A DNA stretch of 20,403 bases, taken from the NCBI GenBank assembly GCA_946479075.1, contig CAMLDT010000041.1, positions 1 to 20,403 on the forward strand. The letters run 5' to 3'. Source of the stretch: an uncultured Polaromonas sp. (GTDB lineage: Bacteria; Pseudomonadota; Gammaproteobacteria; Burkholderiales; Burkholderiaceae). This document shows positions 1 to 7,541 of the stretch, one piece after another. The notes beneath the pieces were generated by a model, which had not been told where the DNA came from, ran no database searches, and was given only the letters and a program-made list of their open reading frames with translations. A program made the translations under genes and the position numbers. Each line of letters opens with the position of its first letter. The stretch's first letter is position 1.

Positions 1-2
1 AA

Positions 3-19
3 GAGCCCCGTGTTCGCTC
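3..19. repeat. Fragment of dispersed intergenic repeat
   Basis: The bases at 3-19 (GAGCCCCGTGTTCGCTC) nearly match 3571-3588 (GAGCCCCCATGTTCGCTC), where a longer palindromic repeat begins. The copy here degenerates after base 19. The match is seen directly; that it belongs to a dispersed family is inference. Confidence 0.5.
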
Positions 20-134
20 CATGCCTGCAGCTTTGCCCCATTCGGGTGCTGAGTGCTTGCCCTTACGTAGTTCCCGTCATGGACAGAACACGGCGGCTTT
101 GTAAACTCTGCGGGTAATTCAACGGAGGCTTTTT

Positions 135-1121
135 ATGAAACGTTTGTTTGTGCTCGCCCTGGCCGCGACATCGATTTTTGCCCAGGCGCAAACCTACCCC
201 GGCACCAAGCCGATTTCCATCGTCGTGCCCTTTGCAGCCGGCGGACCCACCGACCGCGTGGCACGCGATCTTGCCGAAGCCATGCGCAAGGCCATGGGCG
301 GCAGCGCCAACTTCGTGGTGGAAAACGTCAACGGTGCAGGCGGCACCATCGGCGTCACCAAAGTTTCCAAGGCCAACCCGGACGGCCACACCCTGCTGCT
401 GCACCACATCGGCATGGCTGCGGCGCCGGCCCTGTACCGCAAGCTGCAGTACAAGCCGCTGGAAGATTTCGAGTACCTGGGCATGGTCAATGAAGTGCCA
501 ATGACCCTGATCGGCAAGCCCCAGCTCCCGGCCAACACCTACCGCGATTTCGAGAACTACATCAAGGCCAATTCGGGCAAGCTCAACATCGCCCATGCCG
601 GTCTCGGTTCCGCCTCACACCTGTGCGGCCTGATGTGGCAGGCGGCGATCAACGCCAAGGAAGCCATGACCACCATTCCCTTCGGCGGCACCGGCCCGGC
701 GATGAATGCACTGGTCGGCGGCCAGGTGGACCTGATGTGCGACCAGACCACCAACACCACCGGCCAGATTGAAGCAGGCCGCGTCAAGGCTTTCGCCGTG
801 ACCACGGCCAAGCCCCTGACCAAGCACAAGCTGCTCAAGGACTACCCGTCGCTCCAGGAAATGGGTCTCAAGGGTTTTGACCTGACCATCTGGCACGGCC
901 TGTATGCCCCCAAGGGAACGCCGGCGGCCGTTCAGGCGCAACTGAATACGGCGCTGAAGATTGCACTGAAGGATCCCGACTTCATCAAGAAGCAGGAAGG
1001 CCTGGGCGCCATCGTGATCACCGACAAGCGCATCGAACCTGCCGCCCACAAGGCTTTTGTGGCCAGCGAGATCGCCAAGCTCAAGCCTGTGATCGAAGCC
1101 GCCAAGCAGTTCGCCGACTGA
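135..1121 (+). CDS. Bug family (TctC-like) tripartite tricarboxylate transporter substrate-binding protein
   Basis: This 328-residue periplasmic solute receptor has a Sec signal peptide (MKRLFVLALAATSIFAQAQ, residues 1-19, cleavage probably after AQAQ). The mature part carries the Bug family marks: PISIVVPFAAGGPTDRVAR near residues 25-43 and a G-A-G-G-T-I-G loop followed by a PDGHTLL segment. Bug proteins bind small carboxylates or similar ligands with a Venus-flytrap fold and normally feed a TctAB permease. No TctA or TctB gene is visible here, so it is an orphan receptor, as is common in Burkholderiales. The start is supported by a GGAGG Shine-Dalgarno sequence at 124-128. A strong terminator follows at once, so it appears monocistronic. 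The ligand cannot be read from sequence; an aromatic acid used by the operon at 3852-11174 is possible but not shown. Confidence 0.9.
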   Translation: MKRLFVLALAATSIFAQAQTYPGTKPISIVVPFAAGGPTDRVARDLAEAMRKAMGGSANFVVENVNGAGGTIGVTKVSKANPDGHTLLLHHIGMAAAPALYRKLQYKPLEDFEYLGMVNEVPMTLIGKPQLPANTYRDFENYIKANSGKLNIAHAGLGSASHLCGLMWQAAINAKEAMTTIPFGGTGPAMNALVGGQVDLMCDQTTNTTGQIEAGRVKAFAVTTAKPLTKHKLLKDYPSLQEMGLKGFDLTIWHGLYAPKGTPAAVQAQLNTALKIALKDPDFIKKQEGLGAIVITDKRIEPAAHKAFVASEIAKLKPVIEAAKQFAD

Positions 1122-1139
1122 CCCGTTTCCGCTTTGCTG

Positions 1140-1172
1140 AAAGCCGCCCCGCGCAAGCCGGGCGGCTTTTTT
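1140..1172 (+). terminator. Rho-independent terminator of the first Bug gene
   Basis: A perfect 10-bp stem (AAAGCCGCCC at 1140-1149 with GGGCGGCTTT at 1160-1169) and a 10-nt loop end in a run of six T (1167-1172). It lies 18 nt after the stop codon at 1121. Confidence 0.9.
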
Positions 1173-1263
1173 CATGGCAGGCCGGGATTGCCCGGATTGA
1201 TGCCGGCCGACCCCGGCGATAAGGTGGGGACTTACACCCACAGTCTTTCGGACAGGAACCCCC

Positions 1264-2274
1264 ATGCACGCTAACTTCAAACGAAATCGCCGCCTGGCCC
1301 TCGCCGGTATTGCGCTGGCAGCTATTAATTTTGTAGCAACGCCAGCCACCGCGCAAAGTGCGTGGCCAAGCAAGCCGGTGCGCATCGTCGTGCCTTTTGC
1401 ACCCGGCGGCACCACCGACATCCTGGCACGTGCCGTCGCGCCCGAGCTGACCCGGGCCTTCGGCCAGCCGTTCATCGTGGACAACCGGGCCGGAGCTGGC
1501 GGCAATGTCGGCGCCGATGTGGTGGCCAAGTCTCCGGCCGATGGCTACACCCTGTTGATGGGCACCGTGGGTACACACGGCATCAACAAATCGATCTACG
1601 CGAAGATGCCTTTCGATCCGCAAAAGGACTTTGCACCGATCACCTTGGTCGCCGGCGTGCCCAACGTCATGGTCATGAATACCGAGAAGGCGGCAAAACT
1701 CGGCATCAACAGCGTTGCCGATTTTGTGAAATACGCCAAAGCCCATCCCGGCAAGCTCAGCATGGCGTCCAGCGGCAACGGCACCTCCATCCACCTGGCG
1801 GGCGAACTGTTCAAGTCGCAGACCGGCATCTTCATGACCCATATCCCCTACCGCGGCTCCGGCCCGGCCCTGCTCGACATGATCGGCGGCAATGTGGATG
1901 TGATGTTCGACAACCTGCCTTCGGCCATGCCGCAAATCAAGGGCGGCAAGCTCAAGGCTTTTGCGGTGACCAGCGCCGAGCGCTCCGGCGCCATGCCTGA
2001 ACTGCCGACAGTGGCGGAAGCCGGGCAACTGAAAGGGTTTGAAGCAAGCAGCTGGTTTGGCCTGCTGGCGCCAGCGGGCACGCCCCCGGACATCGTCAAC
2101 CGCATCCAGCAGGAAGTGGCCAAGGCGCTGGCCACGCCGGCCCTCAAGGAAAAGATGCTGGCGCAAGGCGCGATTCCCAGCGGCAACACCCCCCAGGAAT
2201 TCGCCAGGCTGATCGACTCGGAAATCACCAAGTGGGCGCAGGTCGTCAAGGCCTCCGGCGCGAAGGTGGACTAA
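1264..2274 (+). CDS. Bug family (TctC-like) tripartite tricarboxylate transporter substrate-binding protein
   Basis: This second periplasmic Bug receptor has 336 residues. The N-terminus is a signal peptide with a basic n-region ([15 protein letters not shown]) and cleavage likely after PATA-Q near residue 30. The family motifs are [20 protein letters not shown], then [11 protein letters not shown], then SPADGYTLL. An AGGA at 1254-1257, six bases before the ATG, supports the start. It lies downstream of a terminator, so it probably has its own promoter in 1173-1263. Part of the signal-peptide coding region (1312-1340) matches a dispersed repeat also found at 6168-6196 and 10605-10632. It is clearly diverged from the first Bug protein, so this is not a recent tandem duplication. 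The ligand is unknown and there is no cognate permease in the window. Confidence 0.9.
   Translation: MHANFKRNRRLALAGIALAAINFVATPATAQSAWPSKPVRIVVPFAPGGTTDILARAVAPELTRAFGQPFIVDNRAGAGGNVGADVVAKSPADGYTLLMGTVGTHGINKSIYAKMPFDPQKDFAPITLVAGVPNVMVMNTEKAAKLGINSVADFVKYAKAHPGKLSMASSGNGTSIHLAGELFKSQTGIFMTHIPYRGSGPALLDMIGGNVDVMFDNLPSAMPQIKGGKLKAFAVTSAERSGAMPELPTVAEAGQLKGFEASSWFGLLAPAGTPPDIVNRIQQEVAKALATPALKEKMLAQGAIPSGNTPQEFARLIDSEITKWAQVVKASGAKVD
1312..1340 (+). repeat. GCTAT-type dispersed repeat, copy A (inside signal-peptide codons)
   Basis: This 29-nt stretch has the core GCAGCTATTAA-N4-GTAGCAAC. It matches 6168-6196 at 23 of 29 positions and the reverse complement of 10605-10632 at 22 of 28 positions (hand alignment). 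The core can fold as GCTAT-N7-GTAGC, a five-pair stem with one T-G wobble. Here it encodes part of the hydrophobic core of a signal peptide. Confidence 0.6.
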
Positions 2275-2357
2275 AGACTTTGGGGGTCACACGGCAGCGC
2301 AACTGAGCGTCTTGCCAAGCTGAGCCGCAGTCGGGCCGCAGGCACAGCGCGCCGGCC

Positions 2358-2372
2358 GGCTCAGGACGAACG
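2358..2372 (-). repeat. 15-bp repeat, inverted relative to 3707-3721
   Basis: GGCTCAGGACGAACG here is the exact reverse complement of 3707-3721. It lies in the 140-nt gap between the second Bug gene and the DUF1840 gene and probably marks a fragment of a dispersed element. Confidence 0.5.
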
Positions 2373-2398
2373 AATTCCAGCGAGCGTGGGGGCTATTG

Positions 2399-2430
2399 CT
2401 AGACGGCCCAGACTCTAGACGCCCCAGACC
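2399..2430. repeat. 16-bp tandem duplication at the DUF1840 stop codon
   Basis: Bases 2399-2414 and 2415-2430 are adjacent copies identical at 14 of 16 positions (each begins CTAGACG). The second copy contains the last codons and TAG stop of the minus-strand DUF1840 gene. Confidence 0.7.
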
Positions 2431-2714
2431 ACCTCATGCCCGGCCTTCTGGTTGCGCTCCAGCATCTCGATGAAGGGCACGGCGCGCTGGCGCAAGCCCA
2501 GTCCTTCGCCGGGAATCGGGGCTTCAGCGTCCTGATCGTGGGACTCTTCCAGCTTGATCGCGGCATGCAGGGCAGCAATCGCGGCCGGCATCTGCTCGGG
2601 AAGAATGATGCCTGTCGGTCCGGCATCCTTGCCAATGATCTCCAGCACGCGGCGGCCGTTGGCCTCCAGCATGATCACGTCGCCAGCGGCCTTGGATTTG
2701 AATTTGTACAGCAT
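2415..2714 (-). CDS. DUF1840 domain-containing protein
   Basis: This 99-residue cytosolic protein opens MLYKFKSKAAGDVIMLEANG and continues with a GPTGIILPEQMPAAIAAL segment, which is the usual pattern and length of the DUF1840 family, found mainly in beta-proteobacteria. The function of the family is unknown. The start is backed by AGGAG seven bases upstream on the minus strand. It is divergent from the dioxygenase-family gene at 2828, with 113 nt between the two starts; a minus-strand CATAAT at 2744-2749 could be its -10 box. The C-terminus ends within a 16-bp tandem duplication. Confidence 0.85.
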   Translation of the reverse strand: MLYKFKSKAAGDVIMLEANGRRVLEIIGKDAGPTGIILPEQMPAAIAALHAAIKLEESHDQDAEAPIPGEGLGLRQRAVPFIEMLERNQKAGHEVVWGV

Positions 2715-2827
2715 GAAAAGCTCCTGATAAGGGTGTCGTTTTGATTATGGCGCCGGCCCCGCGGGAAGTCTGTAGGCTGCTTTCCCGTCCTGCACCGTGT
2801 GCTGCCGCTGGCGCAAAATGTCGCCCT

Positions 2828-3565
2828 ATGCTCAATATTCCAACCGCTCCCAAACCACCGGCACAGGCGCTGAGCCAGGACGGCCTGCGGCTCCTGTCGC
2901 CTGCAGAACTGATGCTCAGCCTGCCGCCGGACTGGTCGCCCGACTGGAGCGCACTGGTGCCCTCGTGGGACAACTTGCCGCCCGATGCCCACCTCAAGGA
3001 CGGTGGCCGCTACCGCAATCGCCGGCACAGCTGTTTTATCCAGGATGTCGGTGACCAGCTGGTGCAGACACCGCACCGCGCCCACTGGCAGCCTACCGAC
3101 TACAACGCCTTGCACGGCGGCTTCGAGCGCTGGTTCGAGCCGGTCGAGGCCGGCGTCGCCGCGGCGGCGGCCTGGACCACGCTGCTGACCGAACTCGGCC
3201 GGCTGTTTGGGCAGGTGCGGCCGGTCGCGCGCTGGTTCATCGAAGCGCACCAGTTCCGCATCGATACCGCAGGCGGCGTCGGCCGGCCCACACCGGAAGG
3301 CGCCCACCGCGACGGGGTGGACTTCGTCGTGGTGATGCTGGTCGCACGGCAGGGGGTCAAGGGCGGCGAAACCCGGGTGTTCGACGCCAATGGCCCACAG
3401 GGCCTGCGTTTTGTGATGCAGGAGCCGCTGACCACGCTGCTGCTGGACGACGCCCGCGTCATCCACGAGACCACCCCCATCCTGCCGCTGCAAGCGGACG
3501 CCCCGGGCGGTTACCGTGACACGCTGGTTCTGACTTACCGCGCGGGTGGCTTTCAGTCGCCTTAG
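2828..3565 (+). CDS. 2-oxoglutarate/Fe(II) dioxygenase family protein
   Basis: This 245-residue protein fits the 2OG-Fe dioxygenase family that includes bacterial free-amino-acid hydroxylases such as L-isoleucine dioxygenase (PF10014 type). The metal triad is visible as His160 and Asp162 in EGAHRDGVDF, with His213 in ARVIHETTPI. Arg230 in GGYRDTLVLTYR is the likely 2-oxoglutarate anchor. I chose the ATG at 2828 because the protein from there begins MLNIPTAPKPP and matches usual family length; an in-frame ATG at 2741 would add 29 poorly folding residues that run back toward the divergent DUF1840 promoter. The Shine-Dalgarno sequence is weak. The substrate is unknown. A free amino acid or similar polar compound is the family expectation, not something the neighbours prove. 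Confidence 0.82.
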   Translation: MLNIPTAPKPPAQALSQDGLRLLSPAELMLSLPPDWSPDWSALVPSWDNLPPDAHLKDGGRYRNRRHSCFIQDVGDQLVQTPHRAHWQPTDYNALHGGFERWFEPVEAGVAAAAAWTTLLTELGRLFGQVRPVARWFIEAHQFRIDTAGGVGRPTPEGAHRDGVDFVVVMLVARQGVKGGETRVFDANGPQGLRFVMQEPLTTLLLDDARVIHETTPILPLQADAPGGYRDTLVLTYRAGGFQSP

Positions 3566-3570
3566 AAATA

Positions 3571-3735
3571 GAGCCCCCATGTTCGCTCGCTGAGCGTACC
3601 TCTCTGCCCCCCGAGGGGGCTGCAAGGCCTGCGCCTGCGGACCGGCAAAGCCGGACCCGCGGCCCCTGCTTGCAAAGAGAATCCTCAGCGGTCGTCTCTG
3701 TCTTTCCGTTCGTCCTGAGCCTGTCGAAGAATCCC
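3571..3735. repeat. Palindrome-rich intergenic repeat cluster
   Basis: This gene-free stretch holds several hairpins in series: CGCTC-N3-GAGCG near 3584-3596, GCCCCC-CGA-GGGGGC at 3606-3620, and CCGGC-AAA-GCCGG at 3642-3654 flanked by GCGG and CCGC. It ends with a segment (3707-3731) whose first 15 bases recur inverted at 2358-2372. Its first 18 bases recur in part at 3-19. I recognise this as the sort of short dispersed repeat common between genes in Comamonadaceae genomes; that attribution is from memory and not searched. None of the hairpins has a T-run, so they are poor terminators, although they could act as mRNA 3'-end barriers. Confidence 0.65.
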
Positions 3736-3790
3736 CCCAGAAGGTGTGCGGGGGCAGCGTTAACCATGAGGCCTGGCCTCGCAAAACCGC

Positions 3791-3819
3791 TTGACGAAAA
3801 TAGTTTAAACCTAAACAAT
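3791..3819 (+). promoter_or_regulatory. Candidate promoter of the aromatic-CoA operon
   Basis: A TTGACG box at 3791-3796 (5 of 6 to the -35 consensus) lies 17 nt before AACAAT at 3814-3819 (3 of 6 to -10). This sits in an AT-rich island about 30-60 nt ahead of the first gene. The -35 is convincing and the -10 weak, as expected if an activator or derepression is involved. Confidence 0.45.
3801..3818. promoter_or_regulatory. Candidate operator 1 (GTTTA-N4-TAAAC palindrome)
   Basis: GTTTA at 3803-3807 and TAAAC at 3812-3816 form a perfect inverted repeat with a 4-nt centre, with T3801 and A3818 also symmetric. It overlaps the spacer and -10 of the proposed promoter, where a MarR repressor such as the one encoded at 6207 would block transcription. 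The link to that regulator is inference. Confidence 0.4.
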
Positions 3820-3822
3820 TAA

Positions 3823-3840
3823 GATTCGATCAATCAAATC
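3823..3840. promoter_or_regulatory. Candidate operator 2 (GATTCGAT-N2-ATCAAATC)
   Basis: Two 8-bp half-sites match as an inverted repeat at 7 of 8 positions around a 2-nt centre. The 18-bp total size is typical for MarR-family sites. It lies just downstream of the proposed -10 and upstream of the ATG at 3852. Confidence 0.45.
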
Positions 3841-3851
3841 GGATCCTGTCA

Positions 3852-6152
3852 ATGCACATCCTTTGCCTGGGCGGCGGACCCGCCGGCCTGTACTTCGCGC
3901 TGCTGATGAAGCTGCAGAATCCGGCCAGCCAGATCACCGTGGTGGAGCGCAACCGGCCCTTCGACACCTTTGGCTGGGGCGTGGTGCTGTCGGACCAGAC
4001 CCTGGAGAACCTGCGCGCCGCCGACCCGGTGAGTGCGCAACTGATCGGCGACGCCTTCAACCACTGGGACGATGTGGAGGTGTTTTTCAAGGGCCGTTCG
4101 GTGCGATCAGGCGGTCACGGCTTTTGCGGCATTGGCCGCAAGCGCCTGCTCAACATCCTGCAAGACCGCTGCATCGAACTCGGCGTGGAGCTGGTGTTTG
4201 AAACCGATGTGCAGGACGATCAGGCCATCGCGGCCCAGTACAAGGCGGACATCGTGATCGCCAGCGACGGCCTGAACAGCCGCATCCGAACGCGTTACGC
4301 CGACACTTTCAAGCCCGATGTGGAGCTGCGCGCCTGCCGCTTTGTCTGGCTGGGCACGCACAAGACCTTCGACGCCTTCACCTTCGCCTTCGAGCAGACC
4401 GAGCACGGCTGGTTCGCCGCGCACGCCTACAAGTTCGACGACAGCACCTCGACCTTCATCGTGGAAACGCCGGAAGCGGTGTGGAAGGCGCACGGCCTGG
4501 ACCAAATGAGCCAGGAAGACGGCATCGCCTTCTGCGAAAAGCTGTTTGCCAAATACCTCGATGGCAACGCACTGATGAACAACGCCACCCACGTGCGCGG
4601 TTCGGCGATCTGGATCCGCTTTCCGCGCGTGGTGTGCGAGCGCTGGGTGCATCACGCATCCATCAACGGCAAGGACGTTCCCATCGTGCTGATGGGGGAT
4701 GCGGCCCACACTGCGCACTTCTCGATTGGCAGCGGCACCAAGCTGGCGCTGGAAGACGCCATCGAGCTGACCCAGTGTTTTGCACAGACACCCGAGCCGG
4801 CACAGGCGCTGGAGACCTATGAAGCGCTGCGCTCGGTGGAAGTGCTCAAGATACAAAACGCCGCGCGCAACTCGACCGAATGGTTCGAAAACGTGGACCG
4901 CTACAGCGGTCTCGATGCCGAGCAGTTTTTCTATTCGCTGCTGACCCGCTCGCAGCGCATCAGCCATGAAAACCTGCGGGTGCGCGATGCGTCCTGGCTG
5001 CAGGGTTACGAGCAGTGGCTGGCCAACAGCAAGGGCCAGCCCGCGCCGCCCCCGATGCTGCTGCCGCTGAAGGTCCGTGAGCTTGAACTGAAAAACCGCA
5101 TCGTGGTGTCGCCCATGGCCACCTACAGCGCGGTTGACGGCATGCCCCAGGACTTCCACCTGGTCCACCTGGGCGCGCGGGCGCTGGGCGGCGCGGCCAT
5201 GGTGTTTGCCGAGATGACGGCGCCCTGCCCGGAAGGCCGGATCACACCCGGTTGCCCGGGCCTCTGGAACAACGATCAGATGCTGGCCTGGAAACGCATC
5301 GTCGATTTTGCACACCGCTCCGGCGAAGGCGTGCGCATGGGCATGCAGTTGGGCCACAGCGGTCCCAAAGGCTCCACCCAGGTCGGCTGGGAAGAACCCG
5401 ACGAGCCGCTGCTTTCCGGCAACTGGCCGCTGCTGGCTGCGAGTGCCGTGGCCTACGGCCCGACCAATGCCGTGCCGGCAGCCATGACGCGGGACGACAT
5501 GGACCGCGTCAAGGCGCAGTTCGTGCAGTCGGCGCTTTACGCAGCCGAAGCTGGCTTCGACTGGCTGGAGCTGCACTGTGCCCATGGCTACCTGCTGTCC
5601 AGCTTCATCACGCCGCTGACCAACCTGCGAACCGATGAGTACGGTGGCACGCTGGAAAATCGCTGCCGTTACCCACTGGAAGTCTTTCGCGCCTTGCGTG
5701 ACGTATGGCCGGCCCACCTGCCCATGAGCGTGCGCATCTCCGCCCACGACTGGGCGCCCGGCGGCAACACCGCCGACGACGCCGTGGCGATGGCGCGCCT
5801 GTTCAAGGCGGCCGGCTGCGACTTCATCGACGTGTCGTCGGGCCAGACCACACGCGCCGCCAAACCCGTCTATGGCCGCATGTACCAGACACCGTTTGCC
5901 GACCGCATCCGCAACGAGGTGGGCATCCGCACGATTGCGGTGGGCGCGATCTCCGAGGTGGATCACGTCAACAGCATCATCGCGGCTGGCCGCGCCGACC
6001 TCTGCGCCATCGCCCGGCCGCACCTGGCCGATCCGGCATGGACGCTGCACGAGGCCGCCAAACTGCAAAGTCGGCATGTGCGCTGGCCTCAGCCCTACCT
6101 CAGTGGCCGGGACCAGATGTACCGCGAACTTTCAAAGCAAAAACAGGCCTGA
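3852..6152 (+). CDS. Bifunctional aromatic-CoA monooxygenase / flavin reductase (2-aminobenzoyl-CoA monooxygenase/reductase type)
   Basis: This 766-residue fusion has two flavoenzyme halves. Residues 1-390 are a salicylate-hydroxylase-like FAD monooxygenase: the dinucleotide fold LGGGPAGLY sits at residues 6-14 and the second FAD motif [14 protein letters not shown] at 282-295. Residues 400-750 are an Old Yellow Enzyme-type NAD(P)H:FMN reductase with [10 protein letters not shown] at 421-430, [11 protein letters not shown] at 575-585 and [10 protein letters not shown] at 595-604. This order matches 2-aminobenzoyl-CoA monooxygenase/reductase of Azoarcus evansii, which hydroxylates and then reduces the ring of anthraniloyl-CoA. 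Databases often call the same architecture salicylyl-CoA 5-hydroxylase. The ligase, beta-oxidation-like genes and RidA downstream favour the 2-aminobenzoyl-CoA reading. It is the first gene of the operon, behind a promoter with two palindromes. The Shine-Dalgarno sequence is poor (GGA at 3841-3843). Confidence 0.88.
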   Translation: MHILCLGGGPAGLYFALLMKLQNPASQITVVERNRPFDTFGWGVVLSDQTLENLRAADPVSAQLIGDAFNHWDDVEVFFKGRSVRSGGHGFCGIGRKRLLNILQDRCIELGVELVFETDVQDDQAIAAQYKADIVIASDGLNSRIRTRYADTFKPDVELRACRFVWLGTHKTFDAFTFAFEQTEHGWFAAHAYKFDDSTSTFIVETPEAVWKAHGLDQMSQEDGIAFCEKLFAKYLDGNALMNNATHVRGSAIWIRFPRVVCERWVHHASINGKDVPIVLMGDAAHTAHFSIGSGTKLALEDAIELTQCFAQTPEPAQALETYEALRSVEVLKIQNAARNSTEWFENVDRYSGLDAEQFFYSLLTRSQRISHENLRVRDASWLQGYEQWLANSKGQPAPPPMLLPLKVRELELKNRIVVSPMATYSAVDGMPQDFHLVHLGARALGGAAMVFAEMTAPCPEGRITPGCPGLWNNDQMLAWKRIVDFAHRSGEGVRMGMQLGHSGPKGSTQVGWEEPDEPLLSGNWPLLAASAVAYGPTNAVPAAMTRDDMDRVKAQFVQSALYAAEAGFDWLELHCAHGYLLSSFITPLTNLRTDEYGGTLENRCRYPLEVFRALRDVWPAHLPMSVRISAHDWAPGGNTADDAVAMARLFKAAGCDFIDVSSGQTTRAAKPVYGRMYQTPFADRIRNEVGIRTIAVGAISEVDHVNSIIAAGRADLCAIARPHLADPAWTLHEAAKLQSRHVRWPQPYLSGRDQMYRELSKQKQA

Positions 6153-6196
6153 GCCCTTATCCAGCAAGCGCAAGCAGCTATTAAAACAGTAGCAAC
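6150..6196 (+). repeat. GCTAT-type dispersed repeat, copy B (intergenic, longer form)
   Basis: The core 6168-6196 matches copy A at 23 of 29 positions. The preceding GCCCTTATCC segment (6153-6162) matches the far end of copy C, where GATAAGGGC (10639-10647) is read on the other strand. It fills nearly the whole gap between the flavoprotein stop codon and the MarR gene and could fold as GCTAT-N7-GTAGC. Confidence 0.65.
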
Positions 6197-6206
6197 GGAG
6201 ATCATC

Positions 6207-6689
6207 ATGGACATGGAAGCACGCGGGCACCGCGAACACCCCGAAGCTTTGCGGCTCTGGCTGCGCCTGCTCACCTGCACACAGCTGATCGAAAAGCAGG
6301 TACGTGGGCAACTGCGCGAGCAGTTCGACACCACCCTGCCGCGCTTCGATCTGATGGCGCAGCTCGAACGCAACCCCGACGGCCTGAAGATGAACGAGCT
6401 CTCGCGCCGAATGATGGTCACCGGCGGCAATGTCACCGGCATCACCGACCAGCTGGTGGCCGAAGGCCTGGTTGAGCGCGTGGATGTGGAAGGCGACCGC
6501 CGCGCCTACCGCGTGCGCCTGACGCCGCGCGGCCGCAAGACCTTTGACGAGATGGCCCGCCAGCACGAGGACTGGATCGTCCAGGCCTTTGGCGGCCTGT
6601 CGGCACGCGAAATCGAGACCCTGCACAAGCTGCTGGGCAAGGTCAAGCAACACCAGACCGATCTGAACCAGGAAATGGAAAACGCATGA
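6207..6689 (+). CDS. MarR family transcriptional regulator
   Basis: This 160-residue protein has a winged helix-turn-helix across roughly residues 35-110. The recognition region is [32 protein letters not shown] and the wing is [16 protein letters not shown], followed by a C-terminal dimerisation helix. MarR proteins repress catabolic operons and release DNA on binding an aromatic acid or its CoA thioester. As the second gene of the operon it should be co-transcribed and autoregulated through the palindromes at 3801-3840. The start has GGAG at 6197-6200, six bases ahead of the ATG. The stop overlaps the next start (ATGA at 6686-6689). That the effector is 2-aminobenzoyl-CoA is inference from context. 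Confidence 0.9.
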   Translation: MDMEARGHREHPEALRLWLRLLTCTQLIEKQVRGQLREQFDTTLPRFDLMAQLERNPDGLKMNELSRRMMVTGGNVTGITDQLVAEGLVERVDVEGDRRAYRVRLTPRGRKTFDEMARQHEDWIVQAFGGLSAREIETLHKLLGKVKQHQTDLNQEMENA

Positions 6690-7540
6690 AACACTACATA
6701 GGTCCCGCCAATCCCATGCACGCGCAGTTCAATGCGCTGGCTGCTTATGAAGCACGCCATTTCGCCTACGCGTTTGCGGACGGCGTGGCGACCCTGACGC
6801 TGAACCGCCCCGAGCGCAAAAACCCGCTGACCTTTGACTCCTACGCCGAACTGCGCGACCTGTTCCGCGCGCTGAACAGTGCTACCGACGTCAAGGTGAT
6901 CGTGCTCACCGGGGCCGGCGGAAACTTCTGCTCGGGCGGCGACGTGCATGAAATCATCGGCCCGCTGACAAAGATGAGCATGCCCGAGCTGCTGGAGTTC
7001 ACGCGCATGACCGGTGATCTGGTCAAGGCCATGCGCTTGTGCCCGCAACCGGTTGTGGCTGCCATCGATGGCATCTGCGCCGGCGCTGGCGCCATGATGG
7101 CGCTCGCCGCCGACATGCGCCTGGGCACGCCGCAGGCCAAAACCGCTTTCCTCTTCACACGTGTGGGCCTGGCCGGTGCTGACATGGGTGCCTGCGCGCT
7201 GCTGCCGCGCCTGATCGGCCAGGGCCGCGCCTCCGAGCTGCTGTTCACCGGCCGCGTCATGACCGCCGCAGAAGGCCTGCAATGGGGATTTTTTAATGCG
7301 CTGCATGAGCCGGCCGAGGTGCTGGCCAAGGCCCAGGCACTGGCCGCCGACCTGGCCGCTGGCCCCACGTTTGCCCACGGCATGACCAAAACCATGCTGC
7401 ACCAGGAGTGGGCCATGACGCTGGACCAGGCCATCGAAGCGGAAGCCCAGGCGCAGGCCATCTGCATGCAGACCAAAGACTTCACGCGTGCGTATGAAGC
7501 TTTTTCCGGCAAACAAAAACCGGTGTTCCAGGGAGACTGA
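6686..7540 (+). CDS. Enoyl-CoA hydratase/isomerase (crotonase) family protein with atypical active site
   Basis: This 284-residue crotonase-fold protein has the usual oxyanion-hole segments FCSGGDV (residues 81-87) and [12 protein letters not shown] (129-140), which hold the thioester carbonyl. By hand alignment with rat mitochondrial enoyl-CoA hydratase, the positions of catalytic Glu144 and Glu164 are Met137 and Arg159, so a simple syn-hydration is doubtful. Asp166 in [10 protein letters not shown] is a candidate replacement acid/base. In this operon it may act on the non-aromatic 2-amino-oxocyclohexene-carboxyl-CoA product, perhaps by hydration, isomerisation or ring hydrolysis; which one cannot be told from sequence. 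It overlaps the MarR stop by ATGA and is followed after one base by the next start, so translation is coupled. Confidence 0.85.
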   Translation: MKHYIGPANPMHAQFNALAAYEARHFAYAFADGVATLTLNRPERKNPLTFDSYAELRDLFRALNSATDVKVIVLTGAGGNFCSGGDVHEIIGPLTKMSMPELLEFTRMTGDLVKAMRLCPQPVVAAIDGICAGAGAMMALAADMRLGTPQAKTAFLFTRVGLAGADMGACALLPRLIGQGRASELLFTGRVMTAAEGLQWGFFNALHEPAEVLAKAQALAADLAAGPTFAHGMTKTMLHQEWAMTLDQAIEAEAQAQAICMQTKDFTRAYEAFSGKQKPVFQGD

Positions 7541-7541
7541 T

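Noticed and set aside
2275..2398. Terminator after the second Bug gene
   Set aside because: GC-rich inverted segments are present but no convincing stem followed by a T-run could be drawn.
2741..2827. ATG at 2741 as start of the dioxygenase-family gene
   Set aside because: The extra 29 residues are Ala/Pro/Arg/Cys-rich with no family similarity and would run from within the divergent promoter region.
4107..6077. Long minus-strand open frame (656 codons) opposite the flavoprotein gene
   Set aside because: It is the antisense shadow of a GC-rich gene; its translation is His/Arg/Gly/Val-rich with no domain, and the plus strand has clear enzyme motifs.
7488..7541. ATG at 7488 as start of the acyl-CoA dehydrogenase
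   Set aside because: It would overlap the crotonase gene by 53 bases and add a Lys/Arg-rich tail; the GTG at 7542 has a proper Shine-Dalgarno sequence and gives family length.
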